From: Cryptomeria japonica | Taxonomy: Eukaryota; Streptophyta; Pinopsida; Cupressales; Cupressaceae | Assembly: GCF_030272615.1 (NCBI RefSeq) | Contig: NC_081414.1 | Location: forward strand, 768,068,153-768,132,152 | Length of the DNA stretch: 64,000 nucleotides | Direction: 5' to 3' | Part shown: one piece after another, positions 36,657 through 47,932 of the stretch | How the letters are laid out: each line of letters begins with the position of its first letter | Position numbering within the stretch: position 1 is the first letter of the stretch | The notes under the pieces: generated by a model | Databases searched by the model: none | Told to the model about the DNA's origin: nothing | The model's input: only the letters and a program-made list of their open reading frames with translations | Translations under genes and position numbers: made by a program

Positions 36657-39110
36657 ATGATGGGGCCTTCTACAAGAGGCAAAAGAAAATTTGCCACACC
36701 GGGAAAATCTCCTGATAAGGATGAGGAAATAATTGAGGATACTATTCCCAATGAGGAAATCAGCAAGGTTAAGGAAGAAGTTTCATCAGTGAAGACGGAG
36801 TTGAAGGGGGGTATTTATCAGCTGCAAGGAGATATATTGGAGATATGGAACATGTTGAGTACTTATATAAATGGATCAAGAAAGGATGTCTCAAGCAACC
36901 AAGGTGAATCTTCAAGGTCAGCTAATCTTGATCCAAATTCTAATATTCATTTGGGATCTAGAAACTGGATACCAAAGGTGGATATGCACAAGTTTGATGG
37001 CAAGGATCTCCACTAACATGGATACACCAAATGGAGAATATTTTTGATGTACATCAAATACCAAGTGGACAAAATTTGATTGCGGTGTCCCTATATCTAG
37101 AGCTAGAGCAATTCATTTGGTATCAATGGCTATGTACTCAACAACAACAAAATGGGTCTCACTGTATCATGGTCAATTTTTATAGAGGAGCTACAATCAT
37201 AGTATAGCAATAGTGTCATCAACAACTTCTTAAGCCAGTTAGCTAAACTTCAACAAACAAGATTTGTCAAGGATTACATTCGACAATTCCAAAATCTATC
37301 TATGAGAGTGGATACAATTACAGAGGAGACTTGAATGACTTATTTTTAGGTGGTCTCAAGGATCACATTCAACATGAGGTATGCATGTGATGAATAATGA
37401 TGAACAGTAAATACCCAACAGATACTGAGAGGGGGGGTGAATCAGTATGGACAAAAACTTCTTCAACAACTTAAACTGCAAAGACTGCACTAACTGGTAA
37501 ACAATATCACCAATCTAAATCAAGGCACTACCGGTAAAACACAGTATGACTGTAAAAGATATAAACCGGTAACATCTAGATCTTCTCAAAACCTAATGTC
37601 TCATCTCAACTTCACCCATATGCTTAAGCAAGTAATACATCAGAAATACAATGACCATTGGATCAGCTTGCATTACCACTTAACAGAAAACACTAAAACA
37701 TCACATGAAAAAGCATCACACATAACACACTGATTTTTCACGTGGAAGCCCAACTGGGAAAAACCACGGTGGGGATGAATACCCACAAGTTCTTGAACTC
37801 TTCTGAAGTTCGCTCTGTTAGGAGCCTAGTCCGGTTAAAGACTTTACAACTGGTTCTGTTAGGAACCGATCCTGCTAGGGATCACCCAGTTAAGGGATGG
37901 CTAAATACCTGGTTAGAGGTTAAAACCTTGTTAAAGGTTACCTTGTAAGAGGATTTGAAGAACTCAATGATTTTGAGTCACCCTGTTAAAGGATTTACAA
38001 AAAGCCTGTTAAAGCTACCCGGTAAAGGGATTTTCCATCTGCTGAAATGGTTAGAAGTCATCAGGCAATAAACTAATCTGATAACAGCACTTAATGCCAA
38101 GGTAGATCCACTTCAGTTCCTTTACATCTGCAATCACACTCTGCAAATCTCTACTTACTCCTTAGGTCTGGCAAGAATCACCTCACATACATTCATTTGC
38201 CAACAACTTCAAAATAAAAATCATCATTGACCTTATAGACAACAATTAGGTCGGTGGCCAAAACCTAAAACCCTAAGCATCTAGGTTAACAATACAGTCG
38301 GTCCAATCTTGGCCGTTTAAACACATTACATAGGGTAAAACAATCTTGAACAAATCTCAAGACGCTCTCCATCGTCCGTTCTTCACCTCTTTTGGAAGCT
38401 GATAACCCATCACGCACTCTCCGCCGTTTACAAAGATTTTGCACATTCCCGAGGTAGATAGAATCAATCTTCTTCATACAAGATCCTCAAGGAGACCCTT
38501 CACACGCACAAGGTTGACGTGGCAATGCGATCTAATCTTCATTTCAATGCTAACTCATCACAGGATGTCGTCGGTCGAATCACACAGACTTGGAATGCAT
38601 CAATCGGAAACCCTAAAGCTGAGACTACCAACCGGTAGTCATATCAAATGAAACCCCGATACAAACTTTGCATATACCGGTTCACACTCCAACATACCGG
38701 TTCACTTTTTGCATATATCGGTTCATACCATCATACCGGTTCACTTTTTGCATATACCAGTTCATACCATCATACCGGTTCACTTGCCGGTTTGCTTACT
38801 TCAATATACTGGTTCATACTTCAGCATATTGACATCAATGACAACATACAATCCCATCATGTCATCAAACTCTGCACATATGCCAACAGCATGTTTAATC
38901 CTAACCATACAAATGTGTCTTTTATCTTAGCATTCAAGGTAGAGGAAAAATATTTGATTTCTAGAAGGCAAGGGGTTGATAGGATAAGAGAAAAAGGATT
39001 TTGAACACCACAACAAATTGAGGAGAAGAGAGCAAAAGGTTTATGTTTTAATTGTGATAGCAAATATAGTCGAGAACATAAATGCAATGAAAATAAGTTC
39101 TATATTAAAA
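36657..39110 (+). pseudogene. Gypsy gag remnant (split by a solo LTR)
   Basis: Starts MMGPSTRGKRKFATPGKSP and has a Glu/Lys-rich helical region, then PKVDMHKFDGKD (Gag core start). It continues through stops to DHIQHEV, where a solo LTR at 37388-38888 intervenes, and resumes as CMFNPNHTNV. The zinc knuckle at 39044-39085 reads CFNCDSKYSREHKC, the variant CX2C-x-K-(Y/F)-S-x-x-H-x-C found in some Gypsy Gags. Several stops and a frameshift near 37014. Confidence 0.82.
37388..38888 (-). mobile_element. Solo LTR 1, in gag
   Basis: 1,501 bp, TGATGAATAATG...TGCCAACA, with TSD GCATG (37383-37387 and 38889-38893). Contains arms ATACTGA/TCAGTAT (37422-37428 and 37442-37448) around GGGGGGG, AAAAACCACGGTGGGG, and a cluster of short tandem repeats at 37795-38040 (TGTTA-AGG phrases) and 38670-38830 (ACCGGTTCAC(A/T)). 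Minus orientation by comparison with related LTRs. Confidence 0.92.
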
Positions 39111-39164
39111 ATCCAAGTGAGGAAGAAGAGGAACCAATATTAGAAGGTGACAACGCGGTAGATG

Positions 39165-39560
39165 AGGAATCACAAGATTCTCAACCAATTATTTCTTATC
39201 ATGTGCTTGCTGGTCTTACCGCCCCACAAACTCTCAAAGTAGTGGGTTTCTTGAAGGAGCGAGTAACAATGTTGATAGACTCAAGTAGTACTCATAACTT
39301 CATCAACAAAAAGTAGGCTACACATTTAAATTGTTTTATATATCCAGCTCAAAGTTTCATGTCTTGATTGTTGATGAAGGTAATTTAAACTGTTTAGGGA
39401 AATGCCATAACATTAAATTATCCATGGGAGATTATTATCGTGATTGCCCAATGTTTGCTATTTCCATGGGGGCAACAAATATTGTTTTAGGAGTACAGTG
39501 GCTTACCACCTTGGGAACAATTGAGATGAACTTCCAAGAACTATTCATGAGATTTCAATC
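39165..39560 (+). pseudogene. Gypsy aspartic protease remnant
   Basis: TMLIDSSSTHNFI at about 39269-39307 is the active site. The usual Asp-Ser-Gly is Asp-Ser-Ser here (Asp at 39278-39280), which should be inactive. NIVLGVQWLTTLG at about 39478-39516 is the conserved C-terminal protease block. A stop at 39316 and a frameshift separate them. Confidence 0.8.
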
Positions 39561-39689
39561 AAAAGGAAGGATAGTGGAGCTAAGAAGGTTGAATGCAAAA
39601 TCCCCACAGATGGTAAGTGCTCATCAAATGCAAATGTTGCTTAAGAAAGAAGCTAATGGATTTGTGGCCCAATTATTTTCTTTGGAAGC

Positions 39690-40309
39690 CTATCAATCGA
39701 ATGCACCTACCCATCCAAATTTACAAGTAATTATAGATTGTCACTCAGCAGTTTTTGGAGAGATCCCTAACAGGAATCATGATCATGCCATACTACTAGT
39801 GCAAGGAACCCAAGCACCCAACATCAAGCCTTACATGTACCCATATATACAAAAAAATGAGATTGAAAATATTGTTCAAAAGATGCTAGAAGCACGAATT
39901 ATCAAGCATAGCCAGAGTGCTTACTACTCACCAATGGTAATGATGTATAAGAAGAATCAAACATGATGCATGTACCTAGACTATAGAGTGCTCAACAAGT
40001 ACACCATCAAAGATAAGTTTTCTATTCCAATCATTCATGATTTATTAGATGAATTGAATGGAGCTATGTTTTTTACAAAGTTAGATCTTAGATTGGGTTA
40101 TCACCAAATTTGAATTAAGGAAGAAGATATTACCAAGACAACATTTAGGACTCATGAGAATCATTATGAGTTTTTAGTGATGCCTTTTGGTCTTACTAAT
40201 GCACCATCTACATTTCAAAGTTTGACTCCATCTTAAAGAAATTTTTGAGGAAGTTTGTATTAGTGTTCTTTGATGATATATTAATTTATAGCAAGACATG
40301 GGAGGAATA
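39690..40309 (+). pseudogene. Gypsy reverse transcriptase remnant, N-terminal part
   Basis: Blocks seen: [89 protein letters not shown] and the catalytic FFDDILIYSKTWEEY (Asp pair 40272-40277). A TGA at about 39964 replaces a Trp or Arg codon. A solo LTR interrupts the gene at 40310. Confidence 0.85.
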
Positions 40310-41609
40310 TGTTGCAAGATTGGTCAGAATGAGTTGTTGATGTGTTGTCATTGATGTCAACATGCTTTGGTTGCCATTAGTGACTGGTTGGTATAGTTGA
40401 TATTGAGTTTCTGTGCAGTTGTGCTGAGAGAATTGCTCTGCATATCTTCTATATTGTATATTTATTCATGCGATTTGGATATGTTGTCAAGCAGTGTTTA
40501 GAGATGCTAGATTCGAGATTTGGTGCTTCGGATTGCTATGCTAAGGAAGTTGCGTTCACTAGCGTGTGACAGTGTTTGACAATATTTTTGTGTGAAATGC
40601 ATGCTCTGTATTTCTCTGCTTTATGGTTTCTGGTGTTGTGGTTTTGGAGATAAGTTGATAATGTCCTTAAGCTTCATTCTATTTAGTTGGCACGAGTTCA
40701 TGGGCTTCGGAAGCATGGTTTCAAAGTTCAATGGTGTTTACTCTAGGTTTGGCCGACCTCAAACGTTTCCACTTGACATTATTGCTCTGATGATTACGAA
40801 TCATTGTATAATGTGTTCGATGTTCATTTTGGTCTCTGTTAAGATGTGTCGTGGTCCACTTTACATTCTTTTCCATCGCAGGAATGTTTAGTGCCGACCT
40901 AATTTGAATTGTGTTCGGTTAAGATGCTTAGTCGACCTTGGGAGATTTTGCATGTGAGGATGATATAAATAAAGGATAATTTGTTGAGGATGACGTGTGG
41001 TGAGAGTGTGGGAATGTGAAAAGGAAGGGAAGTGAGTTGTGGCATATATGCATGCGATGAAGGTGTATGAAAGAGGATCAATCTCCCTGATTGTTTGAGT
41101 TGGTGATAAGTATTGTTTGAGATGGTGAAAAGTGTTGTGCAGTGTGGACTTTCATGTGTTAGCTACTGAAAGTAGTGAACCGAAGGTATCTACAGTTCTT
41201 ACGGTTGCACAGGTATATCAGTGTTGGATTATTTCTCTTTTATTCTTCTTCATCTAGGCAGTGAGCCCTCCGACAGTGAGCCTTTCTTTCTTTCTTTCTT
41301 CCAAGCAGTGAGCCCTTTAGCAGTGAGCCTTTCTTTGTAAAAATCACCTTAACCGGTGTCACCCTAACAGGTGTTCATATATTGAGAATAGCATTCACCG
41401 TGGTTTTTCCCTTAACAAGGTTTTCTACATAAAATCTAGTGAATCATTGTGTATGATGTGTTCTGCTTTTCATGCACATATTTTTCTATGGATTAAGTGA
41501 TAAAGTTAAGTTACTATGGATCTGATTTAAGGAAAGGTTTTAGAATTGTTTGTACAACTTATTCACCCTGCCCCCCTCTCAGTTGTCTTGTGCATAAGAA
41601 CATTCGACA
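40310..41609 (+). mobile_element. Solo LTR 2, in RT
   Basis: 1,300 bp, TGTTGCAAG...ATTCGACA. TSD GAATA (40305-40309) and GAACA (41610-41614) differ by one transition, and the host RT reads through after excision. Contains ACCGTGGTTTTTCCC and, at 41554-41586, arms ACAACT/AGTTGT around a C-run, so it is related to solo LTR 1 but in plus orientation. AGCAGTGAGCC is duplicated at about 41268-41328. Confidence 0.9.
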
Positions 41610-41614
41610 GAACA

Positions 41615-42340
41615 TTTATATCATATCGATATAGCACTAGAAGTTCTTCAAGATCACCAGCTCTATGCTAATCCTTTCAAGTGTGCTTTTGGTCTCAAAG
41701 AAGTAGAGTACTTGGGACACATAGTTTCACATGAAGGAGTAAAGGTGGACCCTAACAAAACTGGGGCTCTTGTGGAATGGCCTTTTCCCAAAATTATTAA
41801 GAAATTGAGGGGTTCACTAGGGTTGACTAGATGTTATAGAAGATTTGTGAAGAACTCTGGTTGTCTAGTAGCAACACTCATAACTCTATTGAAGAAGGAT
41901 TATTTTCAAAGGAACGAGTTAGGTAATGTGGCATTTGAGAGATTCAAGGAGGCTATGTGCACTACTCTAGTTCTTGCTACTCTAAACTTCACCAAGGATT
42001 TTATTGTGGAATGTGATGCTTCAAGTAATGGTATTGGAGCAATCCTCATGCAAGAAGGTCAACCCATTGCTTTTGAGAGCCATTAATTAAAGGGTAAGAA
42101 TCAACTCAAACCTATTTATGAGAACAAAATGTTAGCCAATCTTCATGTAGTAAAACAATGGAGGCCATATCTAATGGGAAGGCACTTCAAAATTAAGACA
42201 GATCATGATAGCCTAAAATATTTTTTGGAACAGGGATTCTCTTCTAAAGAGCAACAAAAATGGGTCATTAAGATGTGGGGTATGACTTTGAGATTGTATA
42301 CAAAAAAGGAAAGGAAAACATTGTGGCAGATGCATTACCT
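41615..42340 (+). pseudogene. Gypsy RT C-terminus and RNase H remnant
   Basis: After the solo LTR the frame resumes with HIDIALEVLQ, YANPFKCAFGLKEVEYLGHI and VEWPFPKIIKKLRGSLGLT (RT thumb). RNase H follows with VECDASSNGIGAILMQEG (first Asp), a Glu-containing NKMLANLHVVKQW segment (the expected E is replaced) and KIKTDHDSLKYFL. A stop lies at 42085. Confidence 0.82.
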
Positions 42341-43575
42341 AAGAAGGATGAAAACGATGAAGCATTATTGTGTGCCATTTCAATATTGCAAGCAGATTGG
42401 GTAGCAGAAGCTAATGCAAAGTGCAAAAATGATGTCGCTACAAGTAATCTCATTCAACAATTACAAAGTGATCTAAGTAGTTCAGATAAGTTTTGTTGGA
42501 AGAGAGATGCTTTGTGGTATAAAGAGTGATTATACCTATGCAAGAATTCCACTTTGAAATAAAAGACCCTCACAAAACTTCATGAGTCTTCGATAGGTGG
42601 TCATTCACGATTTTTGAAAACATTATCGAGTCAAGCAAGATTTCTTTTGGGAAGGACTAAAAGGGGATGTTATGAAATTTGTGGCTGAATGTTTAGTTTG
42701 TCAAAGTAATAAAGGGGAGACAATTAAGACATAGGGTCTCTTGCAGCCCTTAGTTATTCCTAGCCAAGATTTGGTAAGAAGTCTCCATGGATTTTTCTAC
42801 AGGTCTTTCAAGATCTAAAGGTAAGAATGTCATCATGACTGTGACTAAATATGCCCATTTTATTGCATTATCACATCTTTTACATGAGCATAGTGGAAAA
42901 AGCATTTCTAGAGAATATACAAAAGCTGCATGGTACACCTAAGGTTATTGTTAGTGACCATGATCTTATCTTTACTAGTAACTTTTGGACAGATTTATTC
43001 TCATATTTGGGAACTCAATTGGCTCATAGTTCTTCATAACATCCTCAATTTAATGGGCAAGTTGTTAATAAGTACTTGGAAGGGTATCTACGTTGTTTCA
43101 CTTCAAATAAAGCAATCTCGATAGATAGACAAGCTACCACTAGCAAAATGATGGTATAACACTTCCATAGCTCATAAAAAATGTCTCCCTTTATATAGCT
43201 CATGAAAAATGTCTCCCTTTATGGCACTATATGGATATCATCCTCCTTCCATTACATCATCATTGAGGGCGTCACCAAGAGTTCAAGCTATGGATGACCA
43301 AATGCTTCATCAGCAACAAGTACTTTCAGGACTCAAGGAGAATTTGGCCATGGCACAAAATCAAATGAAGCAACAAGTGGACCAACATTGTAGTGAAAGA
43401 AGTTTTGAAGTTGAAGACTGGGTATTCTCGAGATTGCAACCTTATAAGAAAATATTATTGAAGCAACAAACAAAGAATAATAAGTTGCCACCAAAATATT
43501 ATGGCCCATACCAGATCATGCAAAAAACAGAGGTAGTATTGTCTATAAGCTCGAGTTGCCGCCAACAACCAAGAC
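42341..43575 (+). pseudogene. Gypsy integrase remnant
   Basis: GYDFEIVYKKGKENIVADAL closes RNase H. The zinc domain is partial (AECLVCQSNKG). In the DDE core the first Asp (VSMDFSTGLSRSKG) and second Asp (KVIVSDHDLIFTSNFW) remain. The block normally carrying the catalytic Glu reads FNGQVVNKYLEGYLR, so that Glu is lost. The C-terminal GPY-like region includes PKYYGPYQIM. A local duplication of AAAATGTCTCCCTTTAT occurs at about 43178 and 43207. Multiple frameshifts. Confidence 0.8.
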
Positions 43576-44858
43576 TGTCATGTCCCCTTTTCAAAATTTT
43601 CTAAAAATAGTAACTCAGCAGTCCTGAAATAGCAAATCAGGAGCAATGAACAGTTTTGGAAATATTAATAAATTTGGTGATTTGGTTGATATTAAAATAT
43701 TATCTAAACACCAAATACATTTAATATTAATTATATTTCAAATGTTGGCTTGGGATTCTCTTTTAGCTTGTATTTGCCATTTAGTGGTTATGATAAGCCA
43801 GAACAAGTGGCACAGTGCTTTTGGAGTGAAAGAAATCAGTGGACACTTGGCAACGGGAGTTTCATGCACTACATGCAAGGGAATATCTTCCCTTGGTCGT
43901 ATTTTAGATTCCAACTTGAAAATTGAAGGGTTTTGCAATAAAACAAGTTTTTGGCTTAATTTTGGAGCATTCACTTTGTTATTTTCAGGAAGCTTTTGCT
44001 TTCTCTTCAGAGGCTGATAAACCTGTGAAGACCAGTCTTCAGGGCTGATAACCCATGGAGATTTGAGGCTCAAGGGCAGTGGTTTCGGGGGTCCCCAAGA
44101 GAAGTTACATATTGCCAGTGTGCTGAAAGATTTTAGATTTCCTTGTTTTTCCTAATAGTTTGTAGGAAGTTTTCAGCAGTTTGGGTGCTTCCAGTTTCAG
44201 TTTTGTTTCAGATTGTTGTAGCTGATAATAACAACATTTTTTGCTGTATGTTGCTGTTGTAAACCATTTCAGACCTGATATTTCATCAATACTTAAGATT
44301 TTGTGTGTTGGGTGAAGAATATTGAAAAACAGTGTGGTTCTGCAGTGCCTGTTGGCACCCTGTTTGGAGTTTTCTTGTAATCTGAGTTGCAGGAGTTCAC
44401 TTTCAGATATGAGGCCGTGGGATTTCTATTAATTTACTTTATTTTTCATTAATGCATACATCAAAATCATATAGGGTAAGTTTGGAAGGGTTTCAATGAG
44501 TTTCAACACATTTCAGGCTTATTGGGTGTGATAGATTTGACAATTTTGTATGCAGATTTGTACTGAAAATAAAGAATGATAAATCTATGATTCAAAGCAG
44601 ATTTTGGCCATACATTTGGGGTTATTTTATGATCATTTACATGCATTTTCAATTTGGTGAAGTTTCAAGTTAATTTACGAACCAGATTGTTGAATCGGGT
44701 GCATAGTTTGTAAGATTTCCTAATAAATCTTTGTGGGTATTTCAATTTAATTTGAAAGAATCTTATCAAAGGGTTTTATAATGATGAATTAATTTCATTT
44801 TCTGTCCCCTTATGAAATTTGATTAATTTATCAAATGTATTTAACTTGGGACATTACA
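43576..44858. mobile_element. Solo LTR 3, in integrase
   Basis: 1,283 bp, TGTCATGTCCCC...GGGACATTACA, so the ends form an inverted repeat. TSD AAGAC (43571-43575 and 44859-44863) is perfect. No internal retroelement sequence. Confidence 0.92.
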
Positions 44859-44863
44859 AAGAC

Positions 44864-44950
44864 ACGTCCAATTTTTCACGTTTCCAGTTTGAAGAAAGTA
44901 ATTGCGCATAACATCCCTAGACAAACAATATTATCAGAGCTTAATGAAGA
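44864..44950 (+). pseudogene. Gypsy integrase C-terminal piece between two solo LTRs
   Basis: An 87-bp island of the host element reads FHVSSLKKVIAHNIP, the usual sequence after the GPY module. It lies between solo LTRs 43576-44858 and 44956-46324. Confidence 0.8.
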
Positions 44951-44955
44951 AGGAA

Positions 44956-46324
44956 TGTAATGTCCACTTTTTAAATGCCCTAGCTTTTGCCCTAAAATCC
45001 TACTAGGGTTGGGAACATTAACTCAATCATATGATATCACTAATTCATTGATGGAATTCAACCATACGAGAGTTAGGATAAGGGGCATATTAGGGTGCCT
45101 TAAACGATCCTCTACCCTAGGCCCAAGAGCCGATATACCATCCCTCTTGGCCATCATGTGGCCCCTTGCCATCCATATGAGGGGGTGTACCTAGTGAGGA
45201 ATCCTATAACCGTTCCTCTCTTCTTGTCACCCTTATCCTCCTCTCTATGATTGGAGTTCCTTAATCCAATGGTCAACCATGGTACAGCTTTAGGGAAACT
45301 ACAATAGAGTCTCCAGAACGTCCTTCCCTTCTAAGCCCAAGGGCAGGGCACTCCTTGCACCCCTTGGCCTCATGGGACTATCCGTCACCACCATTAGGTG
45401 GCATGCTTAGAAGAGGACCTCATAACTGTTTCCCCTCCTTGTATCCCTTATTATCCCTACCATGATTGATTGCAGCATTTAAACAAACATATAAATAATT
45501 ACACATTATTGCCTATATTCTATATATAAGAGATCACATAATAATACCATATTCCTAGATTGCATAAACATTATTCATAAGCAAGTAATTATAAATATAA
45601 TCAATCATGCTGTCTACCATAAGAATTAATACTTCATACCAAATCACAATTAGAATATTACACCTTTGTATGCCTGAATCTGGCTATCTATGTCATCTGA
45701 TCCTCTTCAATCTCTTCTAATTTTAGTATATAAAATCAGAGTCTGCTCTTTGACCTGATGCTTAATTTCAGATTAAATGCTTACTCCATTCCATTCATTT
45801 TATTGATAAATCTTTATTTCTTGTCCATCCACCAGTAAGCATATGTATAGTATTTATTTATATATTTCTCCTTTGTCCTGATCAGATCGTTATTTTCTGA
45901 TTTCTTATTTTATTTATTTCAATTCCTGTTTTTTTTGTTTTTTTCCTATTTCCTTCTTATGCACTCAACAAATGACTTGTATCTCCTATTTAAATCTTTA
46001 TAGGAAAGGGTCACAACCCCTCATCCAAACATTTGCCCTTAATAACTTCAATCGCTAGTATGGAACTAGCGTCACTTTTTTTTCCTTAATTATTATCTCC
46101 ATAGACTTATATGTTAATGATGCTATCTCAAATGATATCCTTATTTGTTAATTTAGGCAGATTATCATTGTCTAATGCTGGGGAAACAATCTCTGATGCC
46201 AGAAGTTTTTCTGACACCAGCAGTCTTTGTCTTTTGTGAAGTGTGATTCATATTCCTTGTGTAAAATATGCAAGTCCCATGGGTGATTGGATTAAGTCCT
46301 TAATCTCAAAGAGAGGACATGACA
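44956..46324. mobile_element. Solo LTR 4, after integrase
   Basis: 1,369 bp, TGTAATGTCCAC...GAGGACATGACA, with TSD AGGAA (44951-44955 and 46325-46329), perfect. The ends resemble those of solo LTR 3 but the bodies differ. Confidence 0.92.
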
Positions 46325-46329
46325 AGGAA

Positions 46330-46520
46330 GAATCATATTGGAACCAAAGTTCATTCTCCAAACATGTACAAAGAAGCTAAGGACTAGAACACTCAATGAA
46401 TATCCCATTCAATGGAAGAATCTACCAGTTGAAGATGCCACATGGCAAGATGAAGAGTTCATTCAAAAAAAACCCACACTCGGTTAGCATTGAGGACAAT
46501 GCTTCTTTGAAGAGGGGGAG
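46330..46520 (+). pseudogene. Gypsy chromodomain-like tail and polypurine tract
   Basis: Reads TRTLNEYPIQWKNLPVEDATWQ, a chromodomain-type tail, followed by a stop and the purine run GAAGAGGGGGAG (46509-46520), where the fifth solo LTR has inserted. Confidence 0.78.
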
Positions 46521-47228
46521 TGTTAATGTAATAGTGTCGGTCGTCTCCTTCATAGCCGACATAGTCAACTAAATTGTCTAAGTGGCCTATCGACCTTAGA
46601 CAATTTAGCTATATCGACTTGCCTTTATTATTAATTATCCCACCATCCTTGATAATAAAATCGGGAAGCATAAGACGTGTTAATATATATATAATAAATC
46701 ATCACTTATGAAAAGGTATGCCGCTAAAAGGAAAAGCCAACCTTCTTGAGGAGTCGTGATGGTTGGAGGAACCTGTGTTTGGGTATATGTAAGGCATTGA
46801 TATTATTCATCCAAAAACACACTAAGCATATCGTGTATTCCCTAGCAGATCAAGTTATCTTCTACAGAAGTCCGATTCATTCTTCTGCAGTTCGTATTCA
46901 TTGAATCTGGCAGGTTAAAGAGCATTCATCCTACAGCAAGAAGAATCAGGTCCAACATACATTCAGCAGATCGAGTTTATAACTGAATTATACAGTTCGA
47001 TTATTATATTACCTTGTGTGGTATATTGTTGTGTGCATAAAGCTTCAAGCAGTGAAGCCATTCTTTGTAAATCATATTCAGACCTGATTAAATATAACTG
47101 AGAATTTTGTGGCTGGGTTTTTCACCTTCATAAGGAAGATTTTCCCAGGGTAACTTGGAGTTGGTGTTCATACTGTTCATTTGTGGTGAATTTGGTTTCT
47201 GCTATAATCTGATCACTTAAATTTAACA
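46521..47228 (+). mobile_element. Solo LTR 5, in the polypurine tract
   Basis: 708 bp, TGTTAATGTAATAG...AAATTTAACA. Flanks GGGAG (46516-46520) and GGGGG (47229-47233) are a plausible TSD with one change. It lies between the PPT and the 3' LTR of the host Gypsy. Contains GGGTTTTTCACC and TTTTCCCAGGGTAA, typical of LTR U5 regions. Confidence 0.75.
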
Positions 47229-47246
47229 GGGGGCATGCATGCCCCC
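47229..47246. repeat. 18-bp perfect palindrome
   Basis: GGGGGCATGCATGCCCCC is self-complementary over its whole length. It arises where the displaced PPT G-run meets the C-run at the start of the 3' LTR. Confidence 0.9.
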
Positions 47247-47544
47247 TTAGTCCTAGCATATACATAGAGTTATGAGTAGTCAGCTTGTGGCTACCTTAAC
47301 TCCTAATTAAATCATATTAGGGCCTATAGAGTCATATCTAAGTCGTCTTGGGTGATATCCTAGCATAACTGGAGTATATATAGGAGGTAGTGAGTTTATT
47401 TCATCATCAGATTGTGCATCGTGTTCTCATTTGAGATATTTGGAGGTTTTTCCCCTTGACATGGCTTGTTATTCTTAGCTATCATAAAGTATTTGCAACA
47501 TATTTCATATTATCTTCCTCATTTGTGCAAGTTATTTCGTAACA
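47236..47544 (+). repeat. 3' LTR of the nested-host Gypsy element
   Basis: Starts at TGCATGCCCCCTTAGTCC next to the displaced PPT and ends GTTATTTCGTAACA. It lacks about 37 bp present in the 5' copy around 35890. Confidence 0.72.
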
Positions 47545-47930
47545 GTCTGACTCAAACTAAATACCAGTTATACAGCAAATGGGAGAAAAAAGAGGCTCCA
47601 AAAAGCAAATGCTTAAAGCTAAAGATAGAACATTCAATATGAGGAGCTAAACCTAAAGCAGTTAAAAGTTAAAACCCTACATGTAGGAGCCAAGAAAAAC
47701 AAAAAATATCTTTGAGATAAGAGGAACCCTCAATAAAACATGGAATTAAAGACGATCAAATCAGAGCACCCAAGTCAAGGACCAACACTGTCACATGTGT
47801 GTAGCAAGGCTTGGACCAGAAGAACCATTAACAATATCATCTATAATCTCAAAAGGGCCAACATAAGATCCAAGAATGCTCGTTAGGGAATGCCCTAGGT
47901 TGAGAGAGCTTAATTAGATGATCCAAAGAG
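47545..47930. other. Intron sequence, nothing recognised
   Basis: No motif or repeat identified. Confidence 0.5.
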
Positions 47931-47932
47931 AG

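Larger units (their letters stand above)
35781..47544 (+). mobile_element. Ty3/Gypsy retrotransposon with five nested solo LTRs
   Basis: A degenerate plus-strand Gypsy element: LTR (about 35781-36156), gag (from 36657), protease, RT, RNase H, integrase, chromodomain-like tail, PPT, LTR (about 47236-47544). Five solo LTRs interrupt it at 37388, 40310, 43576, 44956 and 46521. After their removal the reading continues across each junction and the host element is about 5.6 kb, normal for Gypsy. The two LTRs have diverged (roughly 85 percent, with indels) and no flanking TSD was found, so their outer limits are approximate. It sits inside the inferred intron, antisense to the gene. Confidence 0.85.
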
